From Palleronia rufa (GTDB lineage Bacteria > Pseudomonadota > Alphaproteobacteria > Rhodobacterales > Rhodobacteraceae): 64,000 nucleotides of DNA. Where the stretch lies: contig NZ_JQEY01000001.1 in the NCBI RefSeq assembly GCF_000743715.1, forward strand, positions 431,406 through 495,405. The letters run 5' to 3'. Positions within the stretch are counted from its first letter, which is position 1; each line of letters starts with the position of its first letter. The position numbers were made by a program, and so were the translations under genes. Below the pieces are notes generated by a model. That model ran no database searches. It saw nothing but the letters and a program-made list of their open reading frames with translations, and was not told where the DNA came from. This document shows, one piece after another, positions 9,115 through 17,383 of this stretch.

Positions 9115-10710
9115 TCAGTCGCCGGGCACGTCGGCCACGTCGCCCGTTCCCTCCCACAGCGCGGCACCCCATGGTGCCAGCCGCCGTCCGTCCCACCCTG
9201 TCCCGAAGACCGGCGCGATGCCCTGGCGGGTGGGGACGGGCAGCGATGCGTCGGTGGCGAAGTTGAACACCGCCAGCCATTCGGTGTCTCCCTTCGCGAT
9301 CCTCAACGACAGAACGCTGGATGACGCGTCGGGCACGACCCGGTCCGGCGCGGAGATGCCCAGCCGCCGCCGCACCTCCAGCGCACGGCGGTAGAACCGC
9401 AGAACGCTGTCGGGATCCTGCTCTTGCCTGTCCGCCGAAAGGGCCTGGTCCCAGCGCATCGGCAACCAGGGCGTCCCGGTCGAAAATCCGAAGGCCGGCG
9501 CGTCGGCGGTCCATGGCAGGGGAACCCGCGGCCCCTCCCGCCCCGGAGCATCTGGCCAGTAGAGCAAGTCGACCGGGTCCGTCGTCTCTTTTTCGGTGAG
9601 GTCCGGCTGGGGCAGACCCAGTTCCTCACCCTGAAAGACCAGCGCCGCGCCGGGCAGGACCGTCAGCAGAGCAGCATAGAATTTCGCGGCCTCGGTTGTA
9701 CCGTCCCCCAGTGCGGAAACGTGCCGCGGATGATCGTGGGAAGAGAACCACCACGGCGCGCGCCACTCGCCGTCCAGATCGCGAATGAAATCGGCCAGGG
9801 CCACTGGATCGCGCCCGCTGGACAGCGGATCGGTCGTGTAGCAGGCATCCAGGCGGCCATCTTCGGTAAAACTGCGTGCGATCGCGACGGTATTGTTGCC
9901 GGTGTTGCTCTCACCCAGAAGGAACACGTCCGGACCGACCCAGCGGCGCATGTTCTCCGTATAGGCCGCGCCGTCGCCGGGCAGCAGGTCGTGGACATGA
10001 TCCTGATAGGAATAGGGGTTGTGGTTCGGTCCGGTCACCTTGGACGCGACGACGGGACGCGCCGGCGGGTTGTCCGGCATCTCCGGGTCGAAAAGATAGG
10101 CCGTCACCACGTCGAACCGGAACCCGTCCACGCCGCGGTCCAGCCAGAATTCCAGCGTTTCGCGGAACATGGTCTGGACGCGCGGATGGCGCAGGTTCAG
10201 ATTCGGCTGACAGGACAGGAACTGGTGGTGATAGTACTGCTGCCGGCGGTGGTTCCAGGTCCACGCGGGCGGACCGAACTGGCTGAGCCAGTTGTTCGGA
10301 GGCGTCCCGTCAGGCTTGGGATCGCGCCAGACGTAGCAGTCGGCCGCCTCCTCGTCCCCGTCGAGCGATGCCTGGAACCAGGGATGATCGATGCTGGTGT
10401 GGTTGTGGACCTGATCGATCATCACCAGAAGGTCCCGGTCGTGGGCCGCGGATACCAGGCGGTCGAAATCCTCCAGCGCGCCGTGGCGCGGATCGACGGC
10501 GCGATGGTCCGTCACGTCATAGCCGCCATCGTGCAGGGGAGACACGAAAAACGGGCAGAGCCAGATCGCATCCACGCCAAGCGCGGCGATGTGGTCGAGC
10601 CTCTTTGTCACGCCGTTCAGATCGCCCACCCCCGATCCGGTGGTGTCGAGAAAGGACCGGGGATAGACGGCATAGATGGCCGGCGCGTCAGGCCACGATC
10701 TATCCCCCAA
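9115..10710 (-). CDS. Alpha-glucosidase / alpha-amylase family GH13
   Basis: 531-residue GH13 TIM-barrel hydrolase. The conserved regions appear in order: DVTDHRAVDP, MIDQVHNHTSIDHPWF, GVDGFRFDVV with the nucleophile Asp, FLLGESNTG with the acid/base Glu, and FSSHDHPR with the transition-state-stabilising Asp. The pattern resembles cytoplasmic exo-acting alpha-glucosidases (oligo-1,6-glucosidase or trehalulose-hydrolase group), and no signal peptide is present. The only plausible start is TTG at 10710, which overlaps the last codons of the upstream SDR and suggests translational coupling. Substrate linkage cannot be read. Confidence 0.88.
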   Translation of the reverse strand: MGDRSWPDAPAIYAVYPRSFLDTTGSGVGDLNGVTKRLDHIAALGVDAIWLCPFFVSPLHDGGYDVTDHRAVDPRHGALEDFDRLVSAAHDRDLLVMIDQVHNHTSIDHPWFQASLDGDEEAADCYVWRDPKPDGTPPNNWLSQFGPPAWTWNHRRQQYYHHQFLSCQPNLNLRHPRVQTMFRETLEFWLDRGVDGFRFDVVTAYLFDPEMPDNPPARPVVASKVTGPNHNPYSYQDHVHDLLPGDGAAYTENMRRWVGPDVFLLGESNTGNNTVAIARSFTEDGRLDACYTTDPLSSGRDPVALADFIRDLDGEWRAPWWFSSHDHPRHVSALGDGTTEAAKFYAALLTVLPGAALVFQGEELGLPQPDLTEKETTDPVDLLYWPDAPGREGPRVPLPWTADAPAFGFSTGTPWLPMRWDQALSADRQEQDPDSVLRFYRRALEVRRRLGISAPDRVVPDASSSVLSLRIAKGDTEWLAVFNFATDASLPVPTRQGIAPVFGTGWDGRRLAPWGAALWEGTGDVADVPGD

Positions 10711-11554
10711 CGATCATGCCGCCGTTCGGATGAAGGGTCTGGCCGGTGTAGTAACTGCCATCCGGTCCGGCGAGAAAGAGATAGGCCGTCGCCACTTCCC
10801 ACGGCTGTCCGCACCGGCCCATTGGCGTGCTGGATCCGAAATCCTCGACCATCTTGGCGGGCATGGTGCCGGGGATGAACGGCGTCCAGATCGGCCCGGG
10901 CGCCACCGCATTCACGCGAATGCCCCTCTCTGCCAACCCGCTGGCCATGGAGCGCGAGAATGCGAGGTTCGCGCCCTTGGTGGTCGAGTAGCCGACGAGG
11001 GAGTCATTGCCCTTGAACGCGTTCACGCTGGTTGTGTTCACGATCGCCGCCCCCGATCCGAGATGCGGCAGGGCGGCCTGGGTGACGTAGAAATACGCCT
11101 TCACGTTGGACGAGATCATGTCGTCGAGCATCTCGTCGGTCAGCTTCTCCTCGATCGGCCAGTCCATGTACTGCTGGGCTGCGTTGTTGATCAGAATGTC
11201 AAGCTTGCCGAACCTCTCGACTGTCTGCGCGACGGCAGAGTCGGCGTGGTCGCGCTGCCCAAGGTCGCCCTCGATCAGCAGCGCTTCGGACCCCTCTTCC
11301 TCGACGATCTTGCCGGTCGCCTCGGCATCGCCGGACTCGCTTCGGTAGGCGATGGCCACCTTCGCGCCCTCGCGGGCGAACAGCGCCGCGACGGCCCGGC
11401 CGATGCCGGAGTCGCCGCCGGTGATCAGCGCAACCTTGCCGTCCAGCTTGCCGACACCCGGAAACTTCGGGGCCCAGTCCGGTGCGGGGTCCATCTCGCT
11501 CTCGCGTCCGGGCATGGTGTCCTGGGTCTGCGGCGGGATTTTCGGGTCTGTCAT
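10700..11554 (-). CDS. SDR oxidoreductase, YghA/YdaD-like
   Basis: 284-residue short-chain dehydrogenase with an extended N-terminus (MTDPKIPPQTQ to APKFPG) before the Rossmann fold, as in the YghA/YdaD general-stress branch. Cofactor motif TGGDSGIGRA, NNAAQQ, catalytic Ser in VNTTSVN and the YxxxK pair in YSTTKGA are all present, as is the C-terminal HPNGGMIVGG typical of the group. It probably reduces or oxidises a small carbonyl compound with NAD(P)H. The start is placed at MTDPK, just after a good ribosome site (AGGAGT). Second gene of an SDR-SDR-GH13 run; osmotic or carbohydrate stress is a guess from the neighbour. Confidence 0.85.
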   Translation of the reverse strand: MTDPKIPPQTQDTMPGRESEMDPAPDWAPKFPGVGKLDGKVALITGGDSGIGRAVAALFAREGAKVAIAYRSESGDAEATGKIVEEEGSEALLIEGDLGQRDHADSAVAQTVERFGKLDILINNAAQQYMDWPIEEKLTDEMLDDMISSNVKAYFYVTQAALPHLGSGAAIVNTTSVNAFKGNDSLVGYSTTKGANLAFSRSMASGLAERGIRVNAVAPGPIWTPFIPGTMPAKMVEDFGSSTPMGRCGQPWEVATAYLFLAGPDGSYYTGQTLHPNGGMIVGG

Positions 11555-11567
11555 CGGGACACTCCTT

Positions 11568-12362
11568 TCAGGTGTTGACGGCTTCGACCGCGCCGCCATC
11601 CACGCGGTAGGCCGATCCGTTGGTGAAACTCGCGCGCTCCGAGCAGAGCAGGGCGATGACGGCGGCGACCTCCTCGGGCCGGCCGCGGCGCTTCAGCTTG
11701 AGATAGGGGCGCTCTTCCTCAAGGAAGGTCTCGACCGCCTTTTCCACGGACACGCCCATCTTGTCGGCGCGCTGCTCCATCATCCCGTCGGTCATGGGCG
11801 ATTCGATGAAGGCCGGGGCGACGGTGTTCATCAGCACGCCCTTCGGCCCGTACACCTGGCTGGCGCCCTTGACCCAGTTCAGAAGGGCCGCCTTGGACGT
11901 GTTGTAGACGGCCTCATCCCAGTAGGGCTGGACCGCGTTTTCGGAGGTGACGCAGACCATCCGGCCCCAGCCTTTCTCGACCATCTGCGGGATCATGACC
12001 TTGGCCATCCGCACCGCGGACAGAAAGTTGGTTTCCCAGACGCGGTGGTATTCCGCGTCGTCCATCTCCAGCGGATCGCCCTTTGCGCCCGTCACCCCGG
12101 CCGCCTGCACGAGGATGTCGATGCCGCCCGCCTCCCTCATCGCATCCCCCAGCCGGGCGATATCGTCGGTATCGGTCAGGTCGGCGGCGATATGGCCTAC
12201 ATCCGGGCCGATCTCTCCGGCCTGCGCCGCGATCGCATCGGGGTCGAGATCGGACAGATGCACCGTCGCCCCTTCGTCGTGAAGGATACGCGCCGCAGCG
12301 GCCCCGATGCCGCCGGAACCGCCCGTGACCAGTACCGTCTTGCCCTTTAGTCCCAGATCCAT
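11568..12362 (-). CDS. SDR-family oxidoreductase
   Basis: 264-residue classical SDR with TGGSGGIGAA for cofactor binding, an Asp at the end of strand 2 (LSDLDPD) that favours NAD over NADP, the catalytic Ser in VTSENA, and the YNTSK pair. The C-terminus INGSAYRVDGG-like segment (TNGSAYRVDGG) matches the enoyl-ACP/3-ketoacyl reductase-like SDR majority. Start chosen at MDLGLKGKTVLVTG, preceded by GAGGG. It lies 13 bases upstream of the next SDR and probably shares its transcript. Substrate unknown. Confidence 0.85.
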   Translation of the reverse strand: MDLGLKGKTVLVTGGSGGIGAAAARILHDEGATVHLSDLDPDAIAAQAGEIGPDVGHIAADLTDTDDIARLGDAMREAGGIDILVQAAGVTGAKGDPLEMDDAEYHRVWETNFLSAVRMAKVMIPQMVEKGWGRMVCVTSENAVQPYWDEAVYNTSKAALLNWVKGASQVYGPKGVLMNTVAPAFIESPMTDGMMEQRADKMGVSVEKAVETFLEEERPYLKLKRRGRPEEVAAVIALLCSERASFTNGSAYRVDGGAVEAVNT

Positions 12363-12434
12363 GTCGGAGCCCTCTGTTGTCCTTCGTTGGTTGTCCAACG
12401 GGGCCGGGACCCGGGGCGTTCCGCGCTGCGGCAA

Positions 12435-13061
12435 TCAGGCCGCCTTGATCTCCGTCTCCCGGAGAAGCCCTTCTGAAACAAGACGATGCCCAAGCCCGCC
12501 GGCCCCGTCGAACAGATGCGTCCGCCACCCCCGGGCCTCTGCGGCGGCGATGTTCTCCGGACGGTCGTCGGTAAAGAGGATCGCGGCGGGATCCACGCCG
12601 ATCTCCCGCTCCAGCACAGCGTAGATGCCCGGCTCCGGCTTCAGCATCCCGATCCGTCCGGAGACCACGGCTCCGTCGAATTCAGCCAGAGCGGGATAGA
12701 GCGTCAGCGCATGCTCAAACGTTTCACGCCCGAAATTCGTGAGCGCCCAGCACGGTACGCCCTTGCCGCGCAGATGGCGCAGCAGCGCCACGCTATCGTC
12801 GATCAAGGGAGCCGCCATCTCGCCCCAGCGGTCGCGCCACAACATGACTTCCCTGGACCAGCGGCGATGGTGGGCGGCAGTTTGCTCGACCGTCTCCGGC
12901 CAGGGCGCCCCGCGGTCGATGGCCAGGTTCATCTCGGTCAGCGGCACGTCGCGGAACAGGCGCACCCGTGCCACCTTGCCCATGGTCCGGTCATAGAACC
13001 CTTCGGGATCCCAGTTCAGCAACACGTTGCCGATGTCGAACACGACTGCCTGGACCTTCAT
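12435..13061 (-). CDS. HAD-superfamily hydrolase (IA subfamily, YihX-like)
   Basis: 208-residue haloacid-dehalogenase-like phosphatase. Motif I is VFDIGNVLLNWDP with nucleophile Asp9; motif II Thr is in ALTNFG; motif III Lys in MLKPEPGIY; motif IV acids in LFTDDRPEN. The helical cap lies between motifs I and II. YihX-type members dephosphorylate sugar phosphates such as alpha-glucose-1-phosphate, which would suit the nearby glucosidase, but that is inference. Its ATG overlaps the stop of the upstream YaiI-family gene (ATGA), so the two are translationally coupled. Confidence 0.85.
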   Translation of the reverse strand: MKVQAVVFDIGNVLLNWDPEGFYDRTMGKVARVRLFRDVPLTEMNLAIDRGAPWPETVEQTAAHHRRWSREVMLWRDRWGEMAAPLIDDSVALLRHLRGKGVPCWALTNFGRETFEHALTLYPALAEFDGAVVSGRIGMLKPEPGIYAVLEREIGVDPAAILFTDDRPENIAAAEARGWRTHLFDGAGGLGHRLVSEGLLRETEIKAA

Positions 13062-13510
13062 CCCGACCCTCCCCGGATCTGCCTCAATGCGCGCTCCAGC
13101 GCGTCGCGGAACCGGCTGCGATCGGCCTTGGAGAACGGCCGCCCGCCCCCTTGCCGGAATGGATCCGCCCCCCTGAGGTCGGACATCAGGTCCCGGGTCG
13201 CAAGGGCTTCGCCGACGTTTCTTTCCGTCAGCGAAGCACCGTCGTGCTTGAGGACGCGCGCGCCGGCCGCCACCACCTTGGCCGCCAGCGGGATGTCCCC
13301 CGTTACCACGATGTCACCGGGCCCGGCACGCTCGGCGATCCACATATCCGCCACATCGGGGCCCTCGGAGACATAGATCATCCGGACCAGAGGGTTGGCG
13401 GACGGGCGCAGTCCGCCGTTGGATACCATGGCCACGGCCGTGTCGTGCCGGGTCGCGGCGGATTCGATCTCGGCCTTCACCGGGCAGGCGTCGGCATCCA
13501 CGTAGATCAC
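13058..13510 (-). CDS. yaiI: YaiI/YqxD family (DUF188) protein
   Basis: 150-residue protein of the UPF0178/DUF188 family, a PIN/NYN-like fold of unknown function. The family hallmarks are visible: IYVDADACPVK at the N-terminus, GPDVADMWIAERA, and GDIVVTGDIPLAAKVVAAGA with conserved acidic residues that could bind a metal. The GTG start overlaps the stop of fghA (GTGA) and its own stop overlaps the HAD gene start, so fghA-yaiI-HAD are read as one coupled unit. Cytosolic; nucleic-acid processing has been suggested for the fold but is not shown. Confidence 0.88.
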   Translation of the reverse strand: MIYVDADACPVKAEIESAATRHDTAVAMVSNGGLRPSANPLVRMIYVSEGPDVADMWIAERAGPGDIVVTGDIPLAAKVVAAGARVLKHDGASLTERNVGEALATRDLMSDLRGADPFRQGGGRPFSKADRSRFRDALERALRQIRGGSG

Positions 13511-14340
13511 GCGTAGAGAGCCTCGGCGTGGAAACGCATGTGATCCTCGATGAAGGTCGAGACGAAGAAATAGCTGTGGTCATAGCCGGGCTGAAGGCGG
13601 AATGTCGCCTGCTGCCTGCGTTCGGCGATGGCCGCGACAAGCGCGCCGGGCTTGAGCTTGTCCCAGAACTGGTCGGCGGTGCCGGTGTCCACCAGCACCG
13701 GACCGTCGAAGCCCTTGGACTTCATGACTTCGGAGGCATCGTGAGCCGCCCATCCGGTACGGTCCTCTCCCAGATAGAGCCCCAGCTGTCGCGTCCCCCA
13801 GTCGCTGTCCATGGTGCGTGACATGGGCGAAAAGGCCGAGATCGACTTGAACCGCTCGGCCCCCAGACCCATCCCGATGGTCAATGCGCCATGCCCGCCC
13901 ATGGAATGGCCGGTGATCGCCTGCCGCTCCGTGTCGATGGCGAATTCCCGTGCGACCAGGTCCGGCAATTCACTTGTCACGTAGTCCCACATCCGGAAAT
14001 GCCGGGCCCAGGGCGACTCCGTCGCATTGACGTAAAAACTGGCCCCCTGTCCCATGTCGAAACTGTCGTCATCGGCCACGCCGTCGCCCCGCGGAGAGGT
14101 GTCCGGAAACACCAGCGCGATGCCGTATTCGGCGGCGAACTGCTGCGCGCCGGCCTTGGTCATGGCGTTCTCATGGGTGCAGGTGAGGCCCGACAGGTAC
14201 CAAAGCACCGGCACCGGCCCGTTTTTCGCCTCTACCGGCAGGAACAGGCCGAAGGTCATGTCGCAGGCGCAGGCCTCTGAGGCATGGGTATAGACCCCCT
14301 GCACCCCGCCGAAGCTTGCGTTTTCCGATTTCGTTTCCAT
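13507..14340 (-). CDS. fghA: S-formylglutathione hydrolase
   Basis: 277-residue alpha/beta-hydrolase that splits S-formylglutathione into formate and glutathione, the second step of glutathione-dependent formaldehyde oxidation. The nucleophile is Ser146 in GHSMGGHGAL; the Asp is probably in the DTGTADQFW region and the His is in YDHSYFF. The segments LSGLTCTHENAM and FPDTSPRG are diagnostic of the FghA/esterase D family, and length is normal. A GGAGAA ribosome site precedes the ATG at 14340. The partner dehydrogenase is at 18201-19313, same strand but separated by four genes, so the two steps are not in one operon here. Confidence 0.95.
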   Translation of the reverse strand: METKSENASFGGVQGVYTHASEACACDMTFGLFLPVEAKNGPVPVLWYLSGLTCTHENAMTKAGAQQFAAEYGIALVFPDTSPRGDGVADDDSFDMGQGASFYVNATESPWARHFRMWDYVTSELPDLVAREFAIDTERQAITGHSMGGHGALTIGMGLGAERFKSISAFSPMSRTMDSDWGTRQLGLYLGEDRTGWAAHDASEVMKSKGFDGPVLVDTGTADQFWDKLKPGALVAAIAERRQQATFRLQPGYDHSYFFVSTFIEDHMRFHAEALYA

Positions 14341-14390
14341 GACCGTTCTCCGATTTCTGTCCATTTCGCCGCAAGACAACGGCCTGCGGC

Positions 14391-15314
14391 TCACAGCGTC
14401 AACGCGAGAATGCCCGTCAGGGAGATGAGAGAGACCAAAGTCGAGACGAGGATCGCCGCCGAAACCCGCTGCGGCGCCGCGTTGTACGTCTGCGCCAGGA
14501 TGAACACGTTGCCCGCAACGGGAAGCGCAGCCGCCGAAATCATCACCCGGGCGGTGAACGCGTCCACCTCGAACAGCACCAGCACGCAGAACGCCACGGC
14601 GGCCGGGTGCAGGACCAGCTTGGCGAAACTCAACCAAGCGGCGACCGACAGCCGCTCGGCGCTCTTTTGCGCCAGCGACAGCCCGATGGCGAAGAGCGCG
14701 CCGGGCGTCGCGGCGTTTCCCATCAGGCGCAGGGTGTCGTCCAGCGGAGCGGGCAGGGGCAGGTCCAGACCGGCCCAGACGAACCCCGCCAGGATCGCCA
14801 GGATCATCGGGTTGCCGATGACCGCCCGCCCGACCCGGACCACGACGACGGGGGTGATCGCACCCTGCCGGGCGACGGACAGCAACACCACGATGAGCGA
14901 CGCGAAAACCACCAGATCCACGGTCAGCACCTGCAGGATCGGCCCGGCCGCCGCATCGCCCATCAGCATGGTCAGCATGGGCAGGCCCAGAAAGCCCACG
15001 TTGCCGATAACGGCGCATTGGCATTCGACCGCGGTTTCGGACAGGCTGAGGCGGCGGGCCCGCGCTACCAGCATCGTCACCGCATAGACTGTGACAGAGG
15101 CCAGAAGGTACGCGCCCAGAACCACCGGATCGAAAAGCTCTGCCAGATCCAGGTCCGCAGCAAAGCGGAAGAGCAGCGCGGACAGGGCGAAGTAGAATAC
15201 GAATTTCGTCAGCGCCTGCGCGGCCCTGCTGTCGAACATGCCCGTGGCACCCGCAATCATGCCGATGCCGATCAGCGCGAAGAACGGCAGAAGCTGGAAG
15301 AGAACCGCGATCAT
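14391..15314 (-). CDS. AEC-family permease (auxin efflux carrier type)
   Basis: 307-residue integral membrane protein with about ten hydrophobic segments arranged as two five-helix halves, as in the AEC (bile/arsenite/auxin efflux carrier) family. Typical segments are FALIGIGMIAG at the N-terminus, the ECQCAVIGNVGFLGLPML region in the first half, and AATPGALFAIGLSLA and ALPVAGNVFILAQTY in the second. These carriers export small organic acids or related anions; the substrate here is unknown. Start at MIAVLFQLL, directly after AGGAGAGG. It sits between fghA and mbfA without clear functional link. Confidence 0.82.
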   Translation of the reverse strand: MIAVLFQLLPFFALIGIGMIAGATGMFDSRAAQALTKFVFYFALSALLFRFAADLDLAELFDPVVLGAYLLASVTVYAVTMLVARARRLSLSETAVECQCAVIGNVGFLGLPMLTMLMGDAAAGPILQVLTVDLVVFASLIVVLLSVARQGAITPVVVVRVGRAVIGNPMILAILAGFVWAGLDLPLPAPLDDTLRLMGNAATPGALFAIGLSLAQKSAERLSVAAWLSFAKLVLHPAAVAFCVLVLFEVDAFTARVMISAAALPVAGNVFILAQTYNAAPQRVSAAILVSTLVSLISLTGILALTL

Positions 15315-15355
15315 GGTCCTCTCCTGCGAAGTTTCCCCCAGGGGGACAAGCCCGT

Positions 15356-16330
15356 TCAGCCGGAGCCGATGAGAACACCCGCCGCCAGCACCAGCCCGCC
15401 GCCCAGCACCACCTGCATCGCGGCGCGCAGGAACGGCGTGTCCATGAACCGGTTCTGGATCCACGCGATGGCCCAGAGTTCGATGAACACGACGATGCCG
15501 GCAACAGTGGTCGCGGTCCAGAAATCGGGGATCAGATAGGGCAGCGCATGGCCCAGCCCGCCCACGGCGGTCATCATCCCGGAGGCGAGCCCCCGCTTGA
15601 ACGGCGAACCGCGGCCAGAGATCTGCCCGTCATCCGACGCGGCTTCGGTGAAGCCCATGGAAATGCCGGCGCCGACGCTTGCGGCCAGTCCCACAAGGAA
15701 CGTTTGCCAGGTGTCGCCAGTGGCGAAGGCCGCCGCGAAGATCGGCGCAAGGGTCGAGACCGATCCATCCATCAACCCCGCCAGACCCGGCTGCACCCAG
15801 GTCAGAACGAACCTGCGATGCGCCTCGCGTTCTTCGGCATCGCGGGTGGTGTCGTCCACATGTTCGGCGATCAGCGTGTCGGCCAGGGCGGAATGGCCGG
15901 CTTCGGCGGCCGCCAGGTCGCCGAGCAGCGCGCGCGTCCGCGAATCCGCGACCCGTGCGGCGGCCTTGGCGTAGAAGGCGCCAGCCTCGGCCTCCATCCG
16001 CTCGGCCTCGTCGCGGATGCGCTCCAGCCCCAGGTTCTCGATCAGCCAGACCGGCCGGCGGGCATAGAATCCCGATACGTGTTCGCGCCGGATCAGCGGG
16101 ATCGTGGGACCGAACCGCGCCTCATGGAGTGCAATGAGTTTGCGGCGGTGACCGTCCTCCTCCGCGGCCATTCCATCGAAGACACGCGCGGACCCCGGAT
16201 AATCCGCCCGCAGCCGATCCGCATACATCCGGTAGATCTGTGCGTCATCCTCCTCGGCGCTGATCGCCAGGCCAAGAATTTCCTGTTCGGTCAGATCCGC
16301 GAATCTGCGACGAGAAAGTGTCCGAAGCAT
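15356..16330 (-). CDS. mbfA: Membrane-bound ferritin MbfA (iron exporter)
   Basis: 324-residue two-part protein. Residues about 1-160 form a rubrerythrin/ferritin-like four-helix domain with diiron ligands visible as EEDDAQIYR, EEDGH, EAEAGAFY and EAGH. The C-terminal half is a VIT1/CCC1-like membrane domain (GLMDGSVSTLAPIFAAAF, then SMGFTEAASDDG and further helices). This architecture is MbfA, which exports iron and protects against iron and peroxide stress in Agrobacterium and Bradyrhizobium. Start MLRTLSRRRFADL follows GGAGGG. An Irr-box-like palindrome at 16344-16360 sits just upstream, matching the known Irr control of mbfA in rhizobia. Confidence 0.92.
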   Translation of the reverse strand: MLRTLSRRRFADLTEQEILGLAISAEEDDAQIYRMYADRLRADYPGSARVFDGMAAEEDGHRRKLIALHEARFGPTIPLIRREHVSGFYARRPVWLIENLGLERIRDEAERMEAEAGAFYAKAAARVADSRTRALLGDLAAAEAGHSALADTLIAEHVDDTTRDAEEREAHRRFVLTWVQPGLAGLMDGSVSTLAPIFAAAFATGDTWQTFLVGLAASVGAGISMGFTEAASDDGQISGRGSPFKRGLASGMMTAVGGLGHALPYLIPDFWTATTVAGIVVFIELWAIAWIQNRFMDTPFLRAAMQVVLGGGLVLAAGVLIGSG

Positions 16331-16343
16331 TGAGGCCCTCCAG

Positions 16344-16360
16344 TTTAGAACGCTTCTAAT
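16344..16360. promoter_or_regulatory. Irr-box / ICE-like operator of mbfA
   Basis: TTTAGAA-CGC-TTCTAAT is a 7-3-7 inverted repeat with a single mismatch at its outermost base. It agrees with the iron-control element bound by Irr in rhizobia and relatives. It lies 14 bases before the mbfA start codon, close enough for a bound regulator to block initiation of transcription or translation. Confidence 0.75.
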
Positions 16361-16391
16361 TCCCCCGACCCCGAGAGACAATCCGCAACAG

Positions 16392-16407
16392 TGAACCGAT
16401 CGGTTCG
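16392..16407. promoter_or_regulatory. TetR-type operator copy 1
   Basis: TGAACCG-AT-CGGTTCG is a 7-2-7 inverted repeat with one end mismatch. The same arms occur in the operator of the RND pump at 42307-42322. It lies between mbfA and the TetR gene, on the far side of the Irr box. Confidence 0.6.
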
Positions 16408-16441
16408 GACGCTACTTGTGGGATGCGCTGCACGGCTTAAA

Positions 16442-16457
16442 TGAACAGAACAGTTCA
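16442..16457. promoter_or_regulatory. TetR-type operator copy 2
   Basis: TGAACAG-AA-CAGTTCA keeps the same 7-2-7 layout and the TGAAC/GTTCA outer arms. It begins exactly 50 bases after copy 1, about five helical turns. The rest of the 16361-16764 intergenic region holds no convincing gene; 307 bases remain before the TetR start, presumably leader. Confidence 0.5.
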
Positions 16458-16764
16458 GTTTTGTTACGCCTCGGAAGTTTCTCGTGAATTTCACCTTCCT
16501 CACTTGCGCCGCGCTTGCGGGTTCTCTGTCGGCTCCCGGTCTTCCGCCGGGCCAGCAGATATCCATCGCAGTCGACCGGCCCGCCGTCGCCCGCCAGATC
16601 CCGGCATCCTGCAAAGTCCCCTCCTGCCCGGTCGCGCGGGACAGGTGACCCTGGGATCCCCTTGATCCGGCGTTCTGTCCGCCTCACCTCTTGGACGGGG
16701 GTTGCCGTTGCCGCACGGCCATATTTGCGGCTATCGTCTGGTGCAGTGTAAAGGGTCGGGCCGC

Positions 16765-17379
16765 ATGAACGTTGACGCGCAGATCAAGAAGGGTCGGAAA
16801 TACGACCAGGTCATCGAGGGCGCCAGAGAGGTGTTCATGGCCGACGGCTTCGAAGGCGCCAGCGTCGATACGATCGCGAAATGCGCCGGCGTCTCGAAAG
16901 CCACGCTTTACAGCTACTTTGCCGACAAGCGCCTGCTGTTCGTAGAGGTCGCCTGCGCCGAATGTCGCCGCCAGGCAGGCGAAGTGATCGAGCAGCTCGA
17001 TTTCGGCTGCCCGCCGCGCGAGTTCCTGACCCGTGCGGGCGCGGCGCTGATGGAGTTCATGCTGTCGGAGACCGGGCAGCAGGTGTTCCGGATCTCGGTC
17101 GCGGAAAGCGAGCGGTTTCCGGAGCTTGGTCGCGCCTTCTGGGAAAACGGCCCGGGGCTGATGGAAAAGCTGATGACCAGCTATTTCGTGGCGGCAACAG
17201 CGCGCGGAGAGCTTGCCATAGAGGACAGGACCCTTGCGGCCCACCAGTTCGCGGAACTGTGCAAGGCCGAGGTGTTTCCCCGCCTCTGCCTGCGCATCCA
17301 GCCCGAGGTGAGTGAGGCCGACCGCAGGCGAATACTGGATGGGGCGGTCGAAACCTGGCTGGCGCGCTACGGCGTCTGA
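16765..17379 (+). CDS. TetR/AcrR-family transcriptional regulator
   Basis: 204-residue regulator. The N-terminal helix-turn-helix is clear: REVFMADGFEGASVDTIAKCAGVSKATLYSYFADKR-type sequence at about residues 20-57, with VSKATLYSYF as recognition helix. The C-terminal ligand domain resembles AcrR-type regulators with a TetR_C_7-like fold (FRISVAESERFPELGRAFW). Such proteins usually repress efflux pumps. Two inverted repeats upstream (16392 and 16442) share their arms with the operator in front of the RND pump at 42 kb, so this protein is the prime candidate for its repressor. It converges with the NYN gene (4-base gap). Ribosome site weak; ATG at 16765 gives the standard N-terminus. Confidence 0.88.
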   Translation: MNVDAQIKKGRKYDQVIEGAREVFMADGFEGASVDTIAKCAGVSKATLYSYFADKRLLFVEVACAECRRQAGEVIEQLDFGCPPREFLTRAGAALMEFMLSETGQQVFRISVAESERFPELGRAFWENGPGLMEKLMTSYFVAATARGELAIEDRTLAAHQFAELCKAEVFPRLCLRIQPEVSEADRRRILDGAVETWLARYGV

Positions 17380-17383
17380 AGCG

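Noticed and set aside
16441-16665. 74-codon frame between mbfA and the TetR gene
   Set aside because: Its start lies inside an operator-like palindrome and its Arg/Pro-rich translation is not protein-like.
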